A stretch of 64,000 bases of DNA, taken from Bdellovibrionales bacterium (GTDB lineage: Bacteria; Bdellovibrionota; UBA1018). The notes below the pieces were generated by a model that made no database searches, was not told the DNA's origin, and saw only the letters and a program-made list of their open reading frames with translations. This document shows, piece after piece, positions 1 through 8,398 of this stretch (positions are counted from its first letter, which is position 1; each line of letters starts with the position of its first letter). The position numbers and the translations under genes are program-made. The stretch covers positions 1 to 64,000 of the forward strand of contig JAEUWC010000002.1 of assembly GCA_016786465.1 (NCBI GenBank), written 5' to 3'.

Positions 1-2460
1 GTAGTTCGGTACGCCACCGGTGACGTTCAAGGCCTGAGTGTTTCCACCTGAAGCCAAAGTGAATGATGCGGGTGTGAGCACAGGTGGGTTCACCACCGTA
101 ATGGTCGATGGTGCGGAAAGATTTCCCGCGCCATCTTGCACGCGAATCTGCGCCGTTCCTGCGTTAGCCGGATCATAGATTCCTGAAGTGATGGTTCCGC
201 CCGCGGTTCCTCCGGAAAGAATGTAACTGACGGGGCTGATCACCTGAGAATTGGATCCAAGAAGCAGGTTATTGGTGTGAGCAATGGTCGTGTAGCCGAC
301 CGATAGCTGAGGAAGATTTCGAAGATCAAATCCCAAAGTCGCAGTGGCGCCCACTGAATCGGTGACGGTGACGACGACCGTTTGCCCAACCGATCCGCCA
401 CCTGATCCTGCTGTCAGCAAGCAAGTCGTGACGTCGTTACAAGCCGGAATGCTTGCGTGTGCACCGCCAGTAGTGATCGCAAAATCATATGGCGCAATTC
501 CGCCTGTCGGTGTGACGTTGTAACTGGTGGTCAGCGCCAAAGGAATCGGACCCGTGCCGGCGTTTAAAAGCGGCGGGGTAGCGACGAAAATCACGCTATC
601 AGAAATATTTCCCAAGCTGTCCGTCAGTCGAACGACAGCACCGCCGCTTGCGGCCGCTGAATTGAAGCGTGCTTGAGTTCCTGTGATGGGCGACGAACCC
701 GTTCCCGAAGTTGTTGTCAGTGTTGCACCCGCCGGTGCAGAAAGTAGGGTGAAGGTATAGTTGCCAGCTGAAGGAACCCCGCCTGAAGCGGAAAGCGTAA
801 CCTGATCCACGTAGTTCATCAGCTGCGAACTGGGTGAAATCGCAAGTGCGCTGTTCACGGTCACGGGGATCGTGACTTGGTTTGCCGGTGAATAGCTATC
901 CGTCACGGTGATCGTGTCGGCTCCGGAAGTCGCAGGGGCCTGATACTGGTTGCCGCTGAATGTTCCGCTTGAAGCGCTGTAAAAGTAAGGGGCTACGCCA
1001 CCCGTTGCAGTGATGATCTGGGTGTTATTCACCGCCAAGGTGAAGCTGGTCGGTGACACCGCCAAAGGCCCGGTCACGTTCAGGGTCACGGTTTGCGACT
1101 GTGCAGCAGCATCCGTTACGGTAACCACGCAAATTCCCGTCGTTGTACCCGCGGTAAAATCAGTCGAAGATCCGCTGGTGGCCGACAGGGTGCCGACGGG
1201 GTTTGAACAAGATTTCGTATAGGCGTAAGGGGTCAAGCCGCCTGAAGGCGTGATGGTGTGCACGTTCCCAGGAGCCAAGTTCACCGAGATGGGTGAAACC
1301 AAAACATTTCCGAAAACCTGAATGTTTGCCATCGAAGTTTCAGTGGTGGTTGTGTCAGTGACACGAACCTGTGCCGTGCCTTGTACGGCGCCTGCGGAAT
1401 AAAGGTTACCCGTGATGCTTCCGACTCCGGACACCAGCGAATAGGTGAAAGGACCGACCCCGTAAGTCGTTCCGAATGGAAAGTCCACAGTACCCGTCGT
1501 TAGGCTGATGGACGAAGGTGAAATCTGGACCGGCTTGTAAATGGTCAATGTCCGAGTGTCTGCGTTTCCGGCAGAATCGGTAGCACGAACGACGACCGAC
1601 CCAGGAATGGTTCCGGCAGTGACCAGGCCCGTTGCGGAAACTGAAGCCAGGCTTCCACCGCTGACCAAGTCATAATTGTAAGGTTGTGCGGGCCCCGCAA
1701 ACGGAACGCCGCCCGATACGGTCATCTGAAGCGAAGTGCCCGCCGCCAGAAGCTGGGTTGCGCTGCTGATGTCGATCGCTGGGTTCACGACGATGTCATA
1801 AGCTTGGGTTGAAGAATTTGAATCTTGTACCGTGATATTCTCGGTGCCCACGGACATAGGCGCTGTGTAGACTGAACTTAAAGAACCCGAATTCAGCGTA
1901 CCGCCCAACGCAGAAGTGATTGAAAAAGTGTAGCCCGGCACGCCGCCCACAGGGGAAATCAAAACTGTGCCGCCCACTTGAACTTGAAGGGTGACGGTTC
2001 CGCCGCCAAATGCCGGAGCAATCGTCAGTGTTGAATCATATCGATTGCCTAAGCTATCGCGCACGCGAAAAACCGAAGTTCCAGGAACCGCGGTGGCCTG
2101 GAAGGTTGCAGAAGTCGCCGTCGAACTGAAAATCGCACCCGTCCCAGAAACGACTGAAAAAACATAAGGGGGCAGTCCGCCGGTTGCGAAAAGCGTGACT
2201 TGGCTGCTGACGGGTAGAATCGCAGTCGTCGGGGTCATCAAAAGTTCATCCACCAAGTTAATCGTGACCGGAAAAACGGTACCTTCACCGTCGGTGGCTT
2301 CAATTGAAACCAAGGTGTTCATCGGGTCAAAAGTGGTGGGAGCCGTGTATTCTCCGGTACTGGAATTGATGGTTCCAGGGCCAGACAGAATCTGAAAGCT
2401 GTAGGGGGTCTTCCCGCCTACTGCGGCTAACGTTTGGGTTTTATAAATCGCCACACTTGA
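1..2460 (-). repeat. Tandem Ig-like domain repeats, period about 240 bp
   Basis: The codons for the G-G-x-P-Y motif recur near positions 5, 215, 490, 755, 985, 1225, 1445, 1690, 1930, 2165 and 2400, giving about ten or eleven units of 70-90 codons inside the lipoprotein gene. The units are diverged at DNA level, so they are old protein repeats rather than recent duplications. Confidence 0.7.
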
Positions 2461-2586
2461 AGTGGCAGGTGCGACTTGGAAGCCCTGTTGAATAAACAGG
2501 TCCGCGCCACCGTTCAGGCGGGGATTACAAGAAGATGCGGCAGCCGCAATGGCCACTACGATCGGTATGAAACGAAAAGCCCCCAA
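1..2586 (-). CDS. Ig-like repeat surface lipoprotein (C-terminus outside window)
   Basis: The minus strand stays open from a TTG start at 2584-2586 to the window edge (862 codons, no stop), so the 3' end is missing. The N-terminus is a hydrophobic stretch followed by Cys20 (A-A-S-S-C-N-P), a lipoprotein signal, so the mature protein should be anchored in the envelope. The rest is a chain of about 80-residue units with a GG-x-P-P-Y-x-F type motif, typical of bacterial Ig-like/cadherin-like adhesin repeats. The TTG start is chosen because it puts a short signal before the lipobox and has a GGGGG run just upstream. The specific ligand is unknown; adhesion or a surface spacer is inferred. Composition is rich in Thr, Val and Gly, as expected for beta sandwiches. 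Confidence 0.8.
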   Translation of the reverse strand, partial: MGAFRFIPIVVAIAAAASSCNPRLNGGADLFIQQGFQVAPATSSVAIYKTQTLAAVGGKTPYSFQILSGPGTINSSTGEYTAPTTFDPMNTLVSIEATDGEGTVFPVTINLVDELLMTPTTAILPVSSQVTLFATGGLPPYVFSVVSGTGAIFSSTATSATFQATAVPGTSVFRVRDSLGNRYDSTLTIAPAFGGGTVTLQVQVGGTVLISPVGGVPGYTFSITSALGGTLNSGSLSSVYTAPMSVGTENITVQDSNSSTQAYDIVVNPAIDISSATQLLAAGTSLQMTVSGGVPFAGPAQPYNYDLVSGGSLASVSATGLVTAGTIPGSVVVRATDSAGNADTRTLTIYKPVQISPSSISLTTGTVDFPFGTTYGVGPFTYSLVSGVGSITGNLYSAGAVQGTAQVRVTDTTTTETSMANIQVFGNVLVSPISVNLAPGNVHTITPSGGLTPYAYTKSCSNPVGTLSATSGSSTDFTAGTTTGICVVTVTDAAAQSQTVTLNVTGPLAVSPTSFTLAVNNTQIITATGGVAPYFYSASSGTFSGNQYQAPATSGADTITVTDSYSPANQVTIPVTVNSALAISPSSQLMNYVDQVTLSASGGVPSAGNYTFTLLSAPAGATLTTTSGTGSSPITGTQARFNSAAASGGAVVRLTDSLGNISDSVIFVATPPLLNAGTGPIPLALTTSYNVTPTGGIAPYDFAITTGGAHASIPACNDVTTCLLTAGSGGGSVGQTVVVTVTDSVGATATLGFDLRNLPQLSVGYTTIAHTNNLLLGSNSQVISPVSYILSGGTAGGTITSGIYDPANAGTAQIRVQDGAGNLSAPSTITVVNPPVLTPASFTLASGGNTQALNVTGGVPNY

Positions 2587-2602
2587 AGTACCCCCAGAAA
2601 TA

Positions 2603-2636
2603 CTTGACTAATTTAGTCTATTAAAAACAGTATCAA
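2603..2636 (-). promoter_or_regulatory. Possible promoter/operator of the Ig-repeat lipoprotein
   Basis: In the 182-bp gap between two divergent genes, the minus strand carries TTGATA (2636-2631) and TAAATT (2615-2610) with a 15-bp spacer, shorter than ideal. The -10 region overlaps a near-palindrome (GACTAATTTAGTC, 2605-2617) that could bind a regulator. This is a sequence resemblance only. Confidence 0.25.
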
Positions 2637-2771
2637 GGGGTTTCGTTGTCGACCAATCATTTCGAAAGTCTTAACAGTTGGGTGGGTAGGCAATTTTTAC
2701 CTAATCATTTCATGTGGTTAGGGCAACCTTAGACTTTACGCAAACCCAAAACCGCTTAGAATAGAAGGGTG

Positions 2772-3872
2772 ATGAGGGGTACGTGCGCCCTGATGGGCTA
2801 CCTTTATAGTGCTTTATTCTGTTTCGCTCGGATGCCCGAAGCTTACGGCCAATCGACGGCCGCCTTCGAGCTTCGGCAGTCGCGCGCGATTCCTGTGATC
2901 CGCGCCAAGCCCGACGACGCGTCGGTGATCATCAAACCTCGTCCGCCCGAAGGCGGGGGGCGTGGGCCTGCTTCTTTGGGTTCGGCGATGAAGCACGACG
3001 GAATTTTGGATCTTCAACTGAACACTCAGGACTTTCCGATTTCGTTTGAAGCAGTGGCCGACCGAATGCAGCCGTCGACGGAACTGACCGGTCGTTTCAC
3101 GCGCCCGGACTGGAACCTAGTGATTGCCGGTGAAAAAGTCCCGCTGGAAGAAGATGGAAGTTTTCGCAAGCGCGTTCCGTTGGAATACGGCGACAATCAG
3201 TTGAAGCTTTACGCCGTTGGGCCGCTTGGAAAAATTGAATCGCAAACGATCGACATCGGCGAAGTCGATGAAAACAAAAACAAGGGGCGCGGGGCTTCGA
3301 ATATTTTTCTAACCCACGGTCTTTCGTTTAGCCAAATTCGGTACGAAGACACGCGATTGGCTCAGCCGCTTTTGATCCATGCATTAACCGCAAAGCTTTC
3401 TTACGTTTACCTTTTAAGCAGTCGCTGGGATGTTTCGGGATCCGCTTATTTCACGGCGGTTCGTTTAAGTTCAACTTCAACTGACAACACGCGCTTTTTT
3501 GGTGCCAACGGCCGCTTGGCTTACGGGTTCATGGATCGAAAAGCGCCTTGGCAGTTTTCGTTAGGAGCAGGTCTTTTCTATTCGACGATGATTACTCCGA
3601 ACGGCGGTTACGGATTTAACGACGTTGTGGGACCGCAAGTTCTTCCTGTTCTGAAGCGCGTCTTTTCCAAGGGCAACTCGATTGGGCTTTATGGAAAAGG
3701 TGCGATGATCACGGGCGGATGGGAAGTCGCGGGTGGTTTGAACTATGCAATCCCGCTTTCCAATGGCCGGTCGATTTCTTTGTCTGTGGATTACTCGCGG
3801 ATTGATTTGGTGATTGAAGCAGTTCAAATGCGTTCGAATTCCATTTCATTTGGCGCGGGGTTCACTTTATGA
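2772..3872 (+). CDS. Secreted protein with Ig-like domain and C-terminal outer-membrane beta-barrel
   Basis: The N-terminus is a signal peptide ending near A-Y-G-Q. Residues about 95-165 contain a short Ig-like unit (D-G-S-F-x-K-R-V-P-L-E-Y-G-D-N motif, glucodextranase-like). From about residue 175 there are alternating amphipathic strands ending in G-A-G-F-T-L, an outer-membrane barrel signature. A start at 2772 follows an AGAAGG ribosome site closely; ATG 2793 is an alternative. The stop overlaps the next start by 4 bp, so this is the first gene of an operon with a SpoIIE-type phosphatase and a FecR-like protein. The function is not recognised; an envelope receptor or stress-sensing porin-like role is inferred from context. 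Confidence 0.7.
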   Translation: MRGTCALMGYLYSALFCFARMPEAYGQSTAAFELRQSRAIPVIRAKPDDASVIIKPRPPEGGGRGPASLGSAMKHDGILDLQLNTQDFPISFEAVADRMQPSTELTGRFTRPDWNLVIAGEKVPLEEDGSFRKRVPLEYGDNQLKLYAVGPLGKIESQTIDIGEVDENKNKGRGASNIFLTHGLSFSQIRYEDTRLAQPLLIHALTAKLSYVYLLSSRWDVSGSAYFTAVRLSSTSTDNTRFFGANGRLAYGFMDRKAPWQFSLGAGLFYSTMITPNGGYGFNDVVGPQVLPVLKRVFSKGNSIGLYGKGAMITGGWEVAGGLNYAIPLSNGRSISLSVDYSRIDLVIEAVQMRSNSISFGAGFTL

Positions 3873-5845
3873 GCACTAGCCATAGCGGTGCCCAGCTTCC
3901 GCAGTCGCCGCCGCTTTCGGCGCCGTATGATCAGGCTGCCCCGAAGCTGAAAAGGTCGCTTGGAACGAAGCTTCTATTGGGGCTTCTAGGGCTGATGCTG
4001 GCTGTGGTCTTGATCATCGATCTGTCGGCACTTTCTTTGATCCGTGACGATAAGCGAACCGCGACTTTTCAGGCCCAGGCTGTGGAATCGGCCATGGTGG
4101 GTCGCGAATTCGCATCCATTGCCAAGCATTCAATCGCGGCGCTTCGAATCGCGCTGACGGGAATCGAAGATTCAAAATCACTTTTTTCACGCGACCTAAG
4201 CCAAGTTCGAAAGATTCTAGAAAATCAGACGGACCTTTTAAGTTTAAGCATGGCCAGTGGGGATCTGACCAAAGGTGATTTTGAAGTCTTCGTTCAAGCC
4301 GCGAAGTATTCAGAACTGAAGCGGATTGGGTACGATGCTCCGGACCTTTTAATTCCCGATAAACAGATCCGTTCAGTGGCTGACGAACTTCAGAAAAACG
4401 GATACGCGTTCATCAAATTGACTCAAGGGGGTAGGGCACCGCTTCTGGGTGTGGTTGCCTTTGCTCAGTTCAAAGATCGCGCAAAAGGGAAGGGCGTTCT
4501 GGCGCTGGGGCATTTGGGACTTGATCAGCTGGCGACCGACCTAAAGCATTCCAAGGTGACGCTGGCGACGCTTTCAGGTCGGCTACTTTTTGATTCGAAC
4601 CTTTCACGGCTTTACGAAATCAATGAAATCAAAGAAGACCCGCATTTCAAATACGCGGTATCGGGCGACCTTCTTTCCGGGGCTCGCGAAGTCAAAAACG
4701 AAATCGGCCAAGACGGAAATCCCGAACACCTTTTTGTCAGCTACTTTCGACCAGGGTTGGAAACCGTAGTCATCACCAAGGCGGAATACAAACGCGTGAT
4801 GCGACCGCTTCAGGTGATGGCCGAAAAGTTCGTCCTGCTGGGGATCCTAGCGATCGGTGCATCGATCCTTTTTGCGGTCTACTTCGCGCGCGGACTGGCT
4901 GGTCCGATCAAAGTTCTGGATTCCGCGACCCGCGAAGTCGGCAAAGGTCGATTTGATTTAAAGCTCTCGACTGTCGGCGACGACGAAATCGCGGGCTTAA
5001 GTCACGCTTTCAACGTCATGTCGGCCAAGATCAAACAATTGATCCAAGACGTGATTCGAAAAACGCAGCTTGAAGGCGAAGTTCGACTTGCTTCAACGGT
5101 TCAGCAGAATCTTTTTCCGAAAAAAACGGTCGAAACGGAAAACTTCTGCCTTTATAGCGACTATGTTTCCGCAAGCGAATGCGGCGGCGACTGGTTGGGG
5201 CACTTTCAGCACGACGGCAAGCTTGCCATCATGATTGCCGACGCGACGGGGCACGGAATTCCCGCTGCCTTGATTACCGCAGCGGCACGTAGCTGCTTTA
5301 GCGTGATCACGAAGATGGTCGAAGACACTCCGGACTTTCGTTTGTCGCCAGGAAAACTTCTGACTTACGCTAACCGCGCCGTTCATGAATCAGGCGGCGG
5401 GCAAATCAACATGACCTTCTTTATCGGCGTCTATGATTTCAAAACCGGTTTCCTTCGATACGCCAGTGCGGCTCATAACCCTCCTTGGCTTTTCAAAAAA
5501 GCAGAAGGAATGAAGATGTCCAGTCTGACGGCCAACGGCCCGCGGCTGGGTGAAACGATGGAAGTGAAGCCTTACGAAGAAAAGTCCGTGCGTTTAGAAA
5601 AAGGGGACATCGTGCTTTTTTATACAGATGGAATCCTTGAAGGCACAGATCGCGGCGGAGAACAGTATGGCAAAAAGAACATGAAAAAGACTTTCGAATC
5701 GCGCCTGAATCTAGGCGCGCAGAACGCCGTTCGCGGCCTTTTTCAAGACTTCATGACTTACAATGGCGACAAGCCCTTAGATGATGACGTCAGTCTTTGC
5801 GCGCTGGAAGTGATCCGGGAAGGAGAAGTTCCGACCGAACTTTGA
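3869..5845 (+). CDS. Membrane PP2C/SpoIIE-family serine phosphatase with HAMP domain
   Basis: There are two membrane segments (about residues 33-55 and 321-342) bracketing a periplasmic sensor region of about 265 residues, then a HAMP linker (about 343-397). The C-terminal PPM phosphatase carries G-G-D-W (about 438), D-A-T-G-H-G (about 457), Y-T-D-G-I-L-E-G (about 585) and D-D-D-V-S-L (about 638). These are the metal-binding acidic motifs of SpoIIE/RsbU enzymes, so the enzyme should dephosphorylate a Ser/Thr phosphoprotein in response to a periplasmic signal. No anti-sigma antagonist or RsbW-type kinase gene is adjacent, so the substrate is elsewhere or unknown. It overlaps the preceding gene by ATGA and precedes the FecR-like gene by 6 bp. 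Confidence 0.92.
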   Translation: MSTSHSGAQLPQSPPLSAPYDQAAPKLKRSLGTKLLLGLLGLMLAVVLIIDLSALSLIRDDKRTATFQAQAVESAMVGREFASIAKHSIAALRIALTGIEDSKSLFSRDLSQVRKILENQTDLLSLSMASGDLTKGDFEVFVQAAKYSELKRIGYDAPDLLIPDKQIRSVADELQKNGYAFIKLTQGGRAPLLGVVAFAQFKDRAKGKGVLALGHLGLDQLATDLKHSKVTLATLSGRLLFDSNLSRLYEINEIKEDPHFKYAVSGDLLSGAREVKNEIGQDGNPEHLFVSYFRPGLETVVITKAEYKRVMRPLQVMAEKFVLLGILAIGASILFAVYFARGLAGPIKVLDSATREVGKGRFDLKLSTVGDDEIAGLSHAFNVMSAKIKQLIQDVIRKTQLEGEVRLASTVQQNLFPKKTVETENFCLYSDYVSASECGGDWLGHFQHDGKLAIMIADATGHGIPAALITAAARSCFSVITKMVEDTPDFRLSPGKLLTYANRAVHESGGGQINMTFFIGVYDFKTGFLRYASAAHNPPWLFKKAEGMKMSSLTANGPRLGETMEVKPYEEKSVRLEKGDIVLFYTDGILEGTDRGGEQYGKKNMKKTFESRLNLGAQNAVRGLFQDFMTYNGDKPLDDDVSLCALEVIREGEVPTEL

Positions 5846-5851
5846 TCCGAC

Positions 5852-7594
5852 ATGACGGAAATCAAGCTTGAACCCGAAAATTCAAACTTTTCTAGTAGCG
5901 GCCCGCTCGAGGTATCGATTGAAATCAAGCCCGAAGTCGTGCCCGATGTCGCAAACCCACCGGTGATGCAGTCGTCGAGAACGGCACCGGTCGCCGAAGT
6001 TCAGGTCGAAACTGAGTCTTCCTATTCGCCCAAGGCGCGCGCTTCATCGTTACCGGGCCCACGGGGTCCGTCAGGCCCGCCGAAGCTGGGATGGATTGCA
6101 CGGACGCGGCTAAAGATCGAACGCCTGCGATCACGTTTGCGAAAGATCGAAAAAGACAGCGCTTTGATCGCGCTTGGAGCATTTCTTGCGGCCAGCGCTG
6201 CATTTTTGATGATTGTGGGGTTTTCGTTCGAAAAGCCTGAACTGACCTTTCCTGTCGGCAAAGTCGTGTTTTCTAAAGGGACGGCGCTTCGTCAGTTGGA
6301 ATCCGAATCTGAATACCGCGCGATCGGGGTCGATACCGGTGCAGTGGCAGGTCAGGATCCCGGTGTGGTTTACAATCGCGACACGGTTCTGACCGGCGCG
6401 ACTTCTACGCTGAAAATCAATTTTGACAATGGCGCTTGGGTCGAAATGGAAAACGACACCATGATTCGTCTTTTGTTTGATGCTGGCCCGGAAAAGGGAC
6501 GAATTCAGGTGATCGCGGGTCGAGTAAAAGGCAGCGGCATCGACGTCGAACAGAAAGACGGGCAAAAGTGGATTCCACTGGCGAACCAGATCGACATGAT
6601 CAGCCCGCGACCGGGTGAAAGACTTCGCGTAGAGGATCCAACAATTCCATTGCAAAGAATCGTTCGATTCGAATGGAAGCTTCCAGTTCCAAGCGGAGTG
6701 ATGGAAATTCGACTGAATTATGTCGGCCTGGATCGAAGCGAACCTTCTTACGCGCTGGTCGCTGAAGCCATGGCTGGGCCGGGGGCAGGGGTTTCGCAGC
6801 CCGAAGTTTTTCGACGGGTGATTGGTTCCAAGAATGGATTATCGGCGACATTTGTTCCATTAAGTCGCCCTGGGATTTACGAATGGGAACTTCGTGATGC
6901 GTGGGGAAATTCAGTTGCTCCGGCACAGGGTCCCGAAGGTCGTGTCGAATTGAAACGGCAGTTTTCGTTAAGCCCCGAACTGGAATTAATCCAAACCGCC
7001 GAACCGTTGGTTGCGGGCAAATTGATCAAGACGAATCTTTATCAAGGCGAACCGCTTCGCGCAGCCGACCTGACCCTTCGTTGGGCACAGTTTGGAAGCA
7101 GTGGCAGGTACATGGTTGATCTTTTAGAATCACCTTCGTCGCGGTTGCCCTTTCAGCGACGCGAAGCGGATTCAGAAACCTTGACGATCGGGCAGGAACA
7201 GGTTTCGCGTTGGAACTTTCACTATCGGGTTCTGACGCCTTTTCACGCGGGCTTTGTCGCCGTTTCAAAAGCCGTGGCGTTCCGATTTGAAATCGTGGCG
7301 CCGGTTGCGGTCTTCCCGCCTCAGCAGGCCGAACTTTCGCTGGCGACGCTGAAGAAAACGGATCGCGGCGGCCTGCTTTTGACTTGGGAACGGACCTATT
7401 TTTCGGATGCGTATTTATTGGAAGTTTCTCGCTCGCCGGATTTTTCACGTAGCGAAGTCGCTCGGACGGTGAAAAATAACTTTGCCGTTTTGAAGGGTCT
7501 TCAACCTGGCACCTATCACTGGCGCGTGAAGGCCGTCGGCCTGAAACGCGAAAGCGCTTGGAGCGCGCCCCGGCAGCTGCGCTTAGTGCTCTGA
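5852..7594 (+). CDS. FecR-like membrane-anchored periplasmic protein with C-terminal fibronectin III-like domain
   Basis: A proline-rich cytoplasmic N-terminus of about 100 residues is followed by one membrane segment (about 107-126). Residues about 165-230 match the FecR fold (V-L-T-G-A-T-S-T-L-x-I-x-F motif). A beta-rich middle part follows, and the C-terminus (about 490-580) resembles fibronectin III (G-T-Y-H-W-R-V-K-A). FecR proteins usually relay signals across the inner membrane; no ECF sigma factor is encoded next door, and the SpoIIE phosphatase upstream may be the partner. The stop codon TGA (7592-7594) lies inside the left inverted repeat of the RAYT unit, so the native C-terminus may have been altered by that element. 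Confidence 0.85.
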   Translation: MTEIKLEPENSNFSSSGPLEVSIEIKPEVVPDVANPPVMQSSRTAPVAEVQVETESSYSPKARASSLPGPRGPSGPPKLGWIARTRLKIERLRSRLRKIEKDSALIALGAFLAASAAFLMIVGFSFEKPELTFPVGKVVFSKGTALRQLESESEYRAIGVDTGAVAGQDPGVVYNRDTVLTGATSTLKINFDNGAWVEMENDTMIRLLFDAGPEKGRIQVIAGRVKGSGIDVEQKDGQKWIPLANQIDMISPRPGERLRVEDPTIPLQRIVRFEWKLPVPSGVMEIRLNYVGLDRSEPSYALVAEAMAGPGAGVSQPEVFRRVIGSKNGLSATFVPLSRPGIYEWELRDAWGNSVAPAQGPEGRVELKRQFSLSPELELIQTAEPLVAGKLIKTNLYQGEPLRAADLTLRWAQFGSSGRYMVDLLESPSSRLPFQRREADSETLTIGQEQVSRWNFHYRVLTPFHAGFVAVSKAVAFRFEIVAPVAVFPPQQAELSLATLKKTDRGGLLLTWERTYFSDAYLLEVSRSPDFSRSEVARTVKNNFAVLKGLQPGTYHWRVKAVGLKRESAWSAPRQLRLVL

Positions 7595-7610
7595 GCACCT
7601 TTTGATGCCC
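7590..7610 (+). repeat. Left inverted repeat of the RAYT unit
   Basis: This 21-bp arm matches 8370-8390 perfectly in inverted orientation. It starts two bases before the TGA stop of the FecR-like gene. With the preceding bases it can form GTGCT-CTG-AGCAC followed by CTTTT, so it may also act as a weak terminator. Confidence 0.85.
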
Positions 7611-7645
7611 GGCGCATCAATTCCGTCCGAATTCTGAACGGACGT

Positions 7646-8302
7646 TTACGCCAAGTCTTCTGCGAGACTCTTAAGGCTTCTTTTCCAGTTCTTCGCCCTG
7701 GGATTGAAGATTCGTCGCTTGAAGCCAGAACGCAGGCGTTCTTCATCTTCTTTGCGAAAGGGAGCGTTGAACCAATCCAAGATTTCTCCTTCCAGAAGAC
7801 CGCCCGGAAAAACGGTGTTACTACCGACGGGCGGAGTTATTGGAATCCAAAGGTGTCCGCGTCCGACAAGTGACCCCAGGGTGCTGAATTCGTACTCTTC
7901 GGCTCGGTCGCAAAGTTTTGCACGGACAGGGTTTCGGTAGACGTATTTCAGCGCATTCAGAAAATAGAATGGTTTTTCTATGATGCTCCAGTGGTAACGG
8001 CTCCCGAAGATTCGTCCCGTTCGCCCTGTGCGCTGATTGATTTCTCGGGTCAGTCGGCTGATCAGCGTTTGCATTCCGGTATCCAGGGGCTTTTCAGGCG
8101 TGCTGATCATGATGTGAATATGATTCGGCATCAAAACGGCGGCGTGAAATCGGAATCCATGGGTGATGGCGACCGAATAGACCAATCGCGAAAAAATCGT
8201 CCAGACTTCCGTCAGGTCCAACGGGAATGGTTCGCGGTTATTTCCGCGGACGGTGACGTGATAGGGCAGGTGATCGGATACAACCAGGGTCTTGCGTGGC
8301 AT
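7646..8302 (-). CDS. REP-associated tyrosine transposase (RAYT, Y1-transposase family)
   Basis: The 218-residue protein has the HUH signature M-P-N-H-I-H-I (His61 and His63) and the downstream Y-V-Y-R-N-P-V-R-A motif (about residues 120-128) containing the presumed nucleophilic tyrosine. It is the usual length for the family. Such enzymes nick single-stranded REP hairpins with a covalent 5'-phosphotyrosine intermediate. It lies antiparallel to the FecR-like gene and parallel to fur, entirely inside a pair of 21-bp inverted repeats that are the likely cognate sites. All catalytic motifs are present, so it appears intact. Confidence 0.9.
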   Translation of the reverse strand: MPRKTLVVSDHLPYHVTVRGNNREPFPLDLTEVWTIFSRLVYSVAITHGFRFHAAVLMPNHIHIMISTPEKPLDTGMQTLISRLTREINQRTGRTGRIFGSRYHWSIIEKPFYFLNALKYVYRNPVRAKLCDRAEEYEFSTLGSLVGRGHLWIPITPPVGSNTVFPGGLLEGEILDWFNAPFRKEDEERLRSGFKRRIFNPRAKNWKRSLKSLAEDLA

Positions 8303-8369
8303 CCGTCGCAGTCTGCAATCTTTGGGCTTCTTGGGGGAGTGTCCGGTTTTCGTACACTTTTTACGCGGT

Positions 8370-8390
8370 GGGCATCAAAAGGTGCTCAGA
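8370..8390 (-). repeat. Right inverted repeat of the RAYT unit
   Basis: This is the exact reverse complement of 7590-7610. It includes the TGA stop of the Fur-family gene (8388-8386), in the same phase relative to the repeat as the stop of the FecR-like gene at the other end. Confidence 0.85.
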
Positions 8391-8398
8391 CACCTTTT
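8377..8398 (-). terminator. Hairpin with T-run at the 3' end of the Fur-family gene
   Basis: AAAAGGTG (8377-8384 on +) pairs with CACCTTTT (8391-8398) around a 6-nt loop. Read on the minus strand it is an 8-bp stem whose right arm ends in TTTT, overlapping the last codons of the gene. It resembles a short bidirectional terminator and doubles as the REP-like hairpin of the RAYT unit. Confidence 0.5.

Larger units (their letters stand above)
7590..8390. mobile_element. RAYT unit bounded by 21-bp perfect inverted repeats
   Basis: The segment 7590-7610 is repeated exactly in reverse complement at 8370-8390 (core CTGAGCACCTTTTGATGCCC plus one T). Between them lies a single gene for a REP-associated tyrosine transposase. 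Both ends form or abut short hairpins (GTGCT/AGCAC on the left, AAAAGGTG/CACCTTTT on the right), the structure expected of REP substrates of RAYT enzymes. Both neighbouring genes end at a TGA within the repeat. RAYTs are normally domesticated and not self-mobilising, so the unit may be resident rather than active. Confidence 0.75.

Noticed and set aside
1-2586. Possible CRISPR or DNA satellite because of regular about 240-bp periodicity
   Set aside because: The period is in protein motifs; the DNA copies are diverged and lie in one open reading frame.
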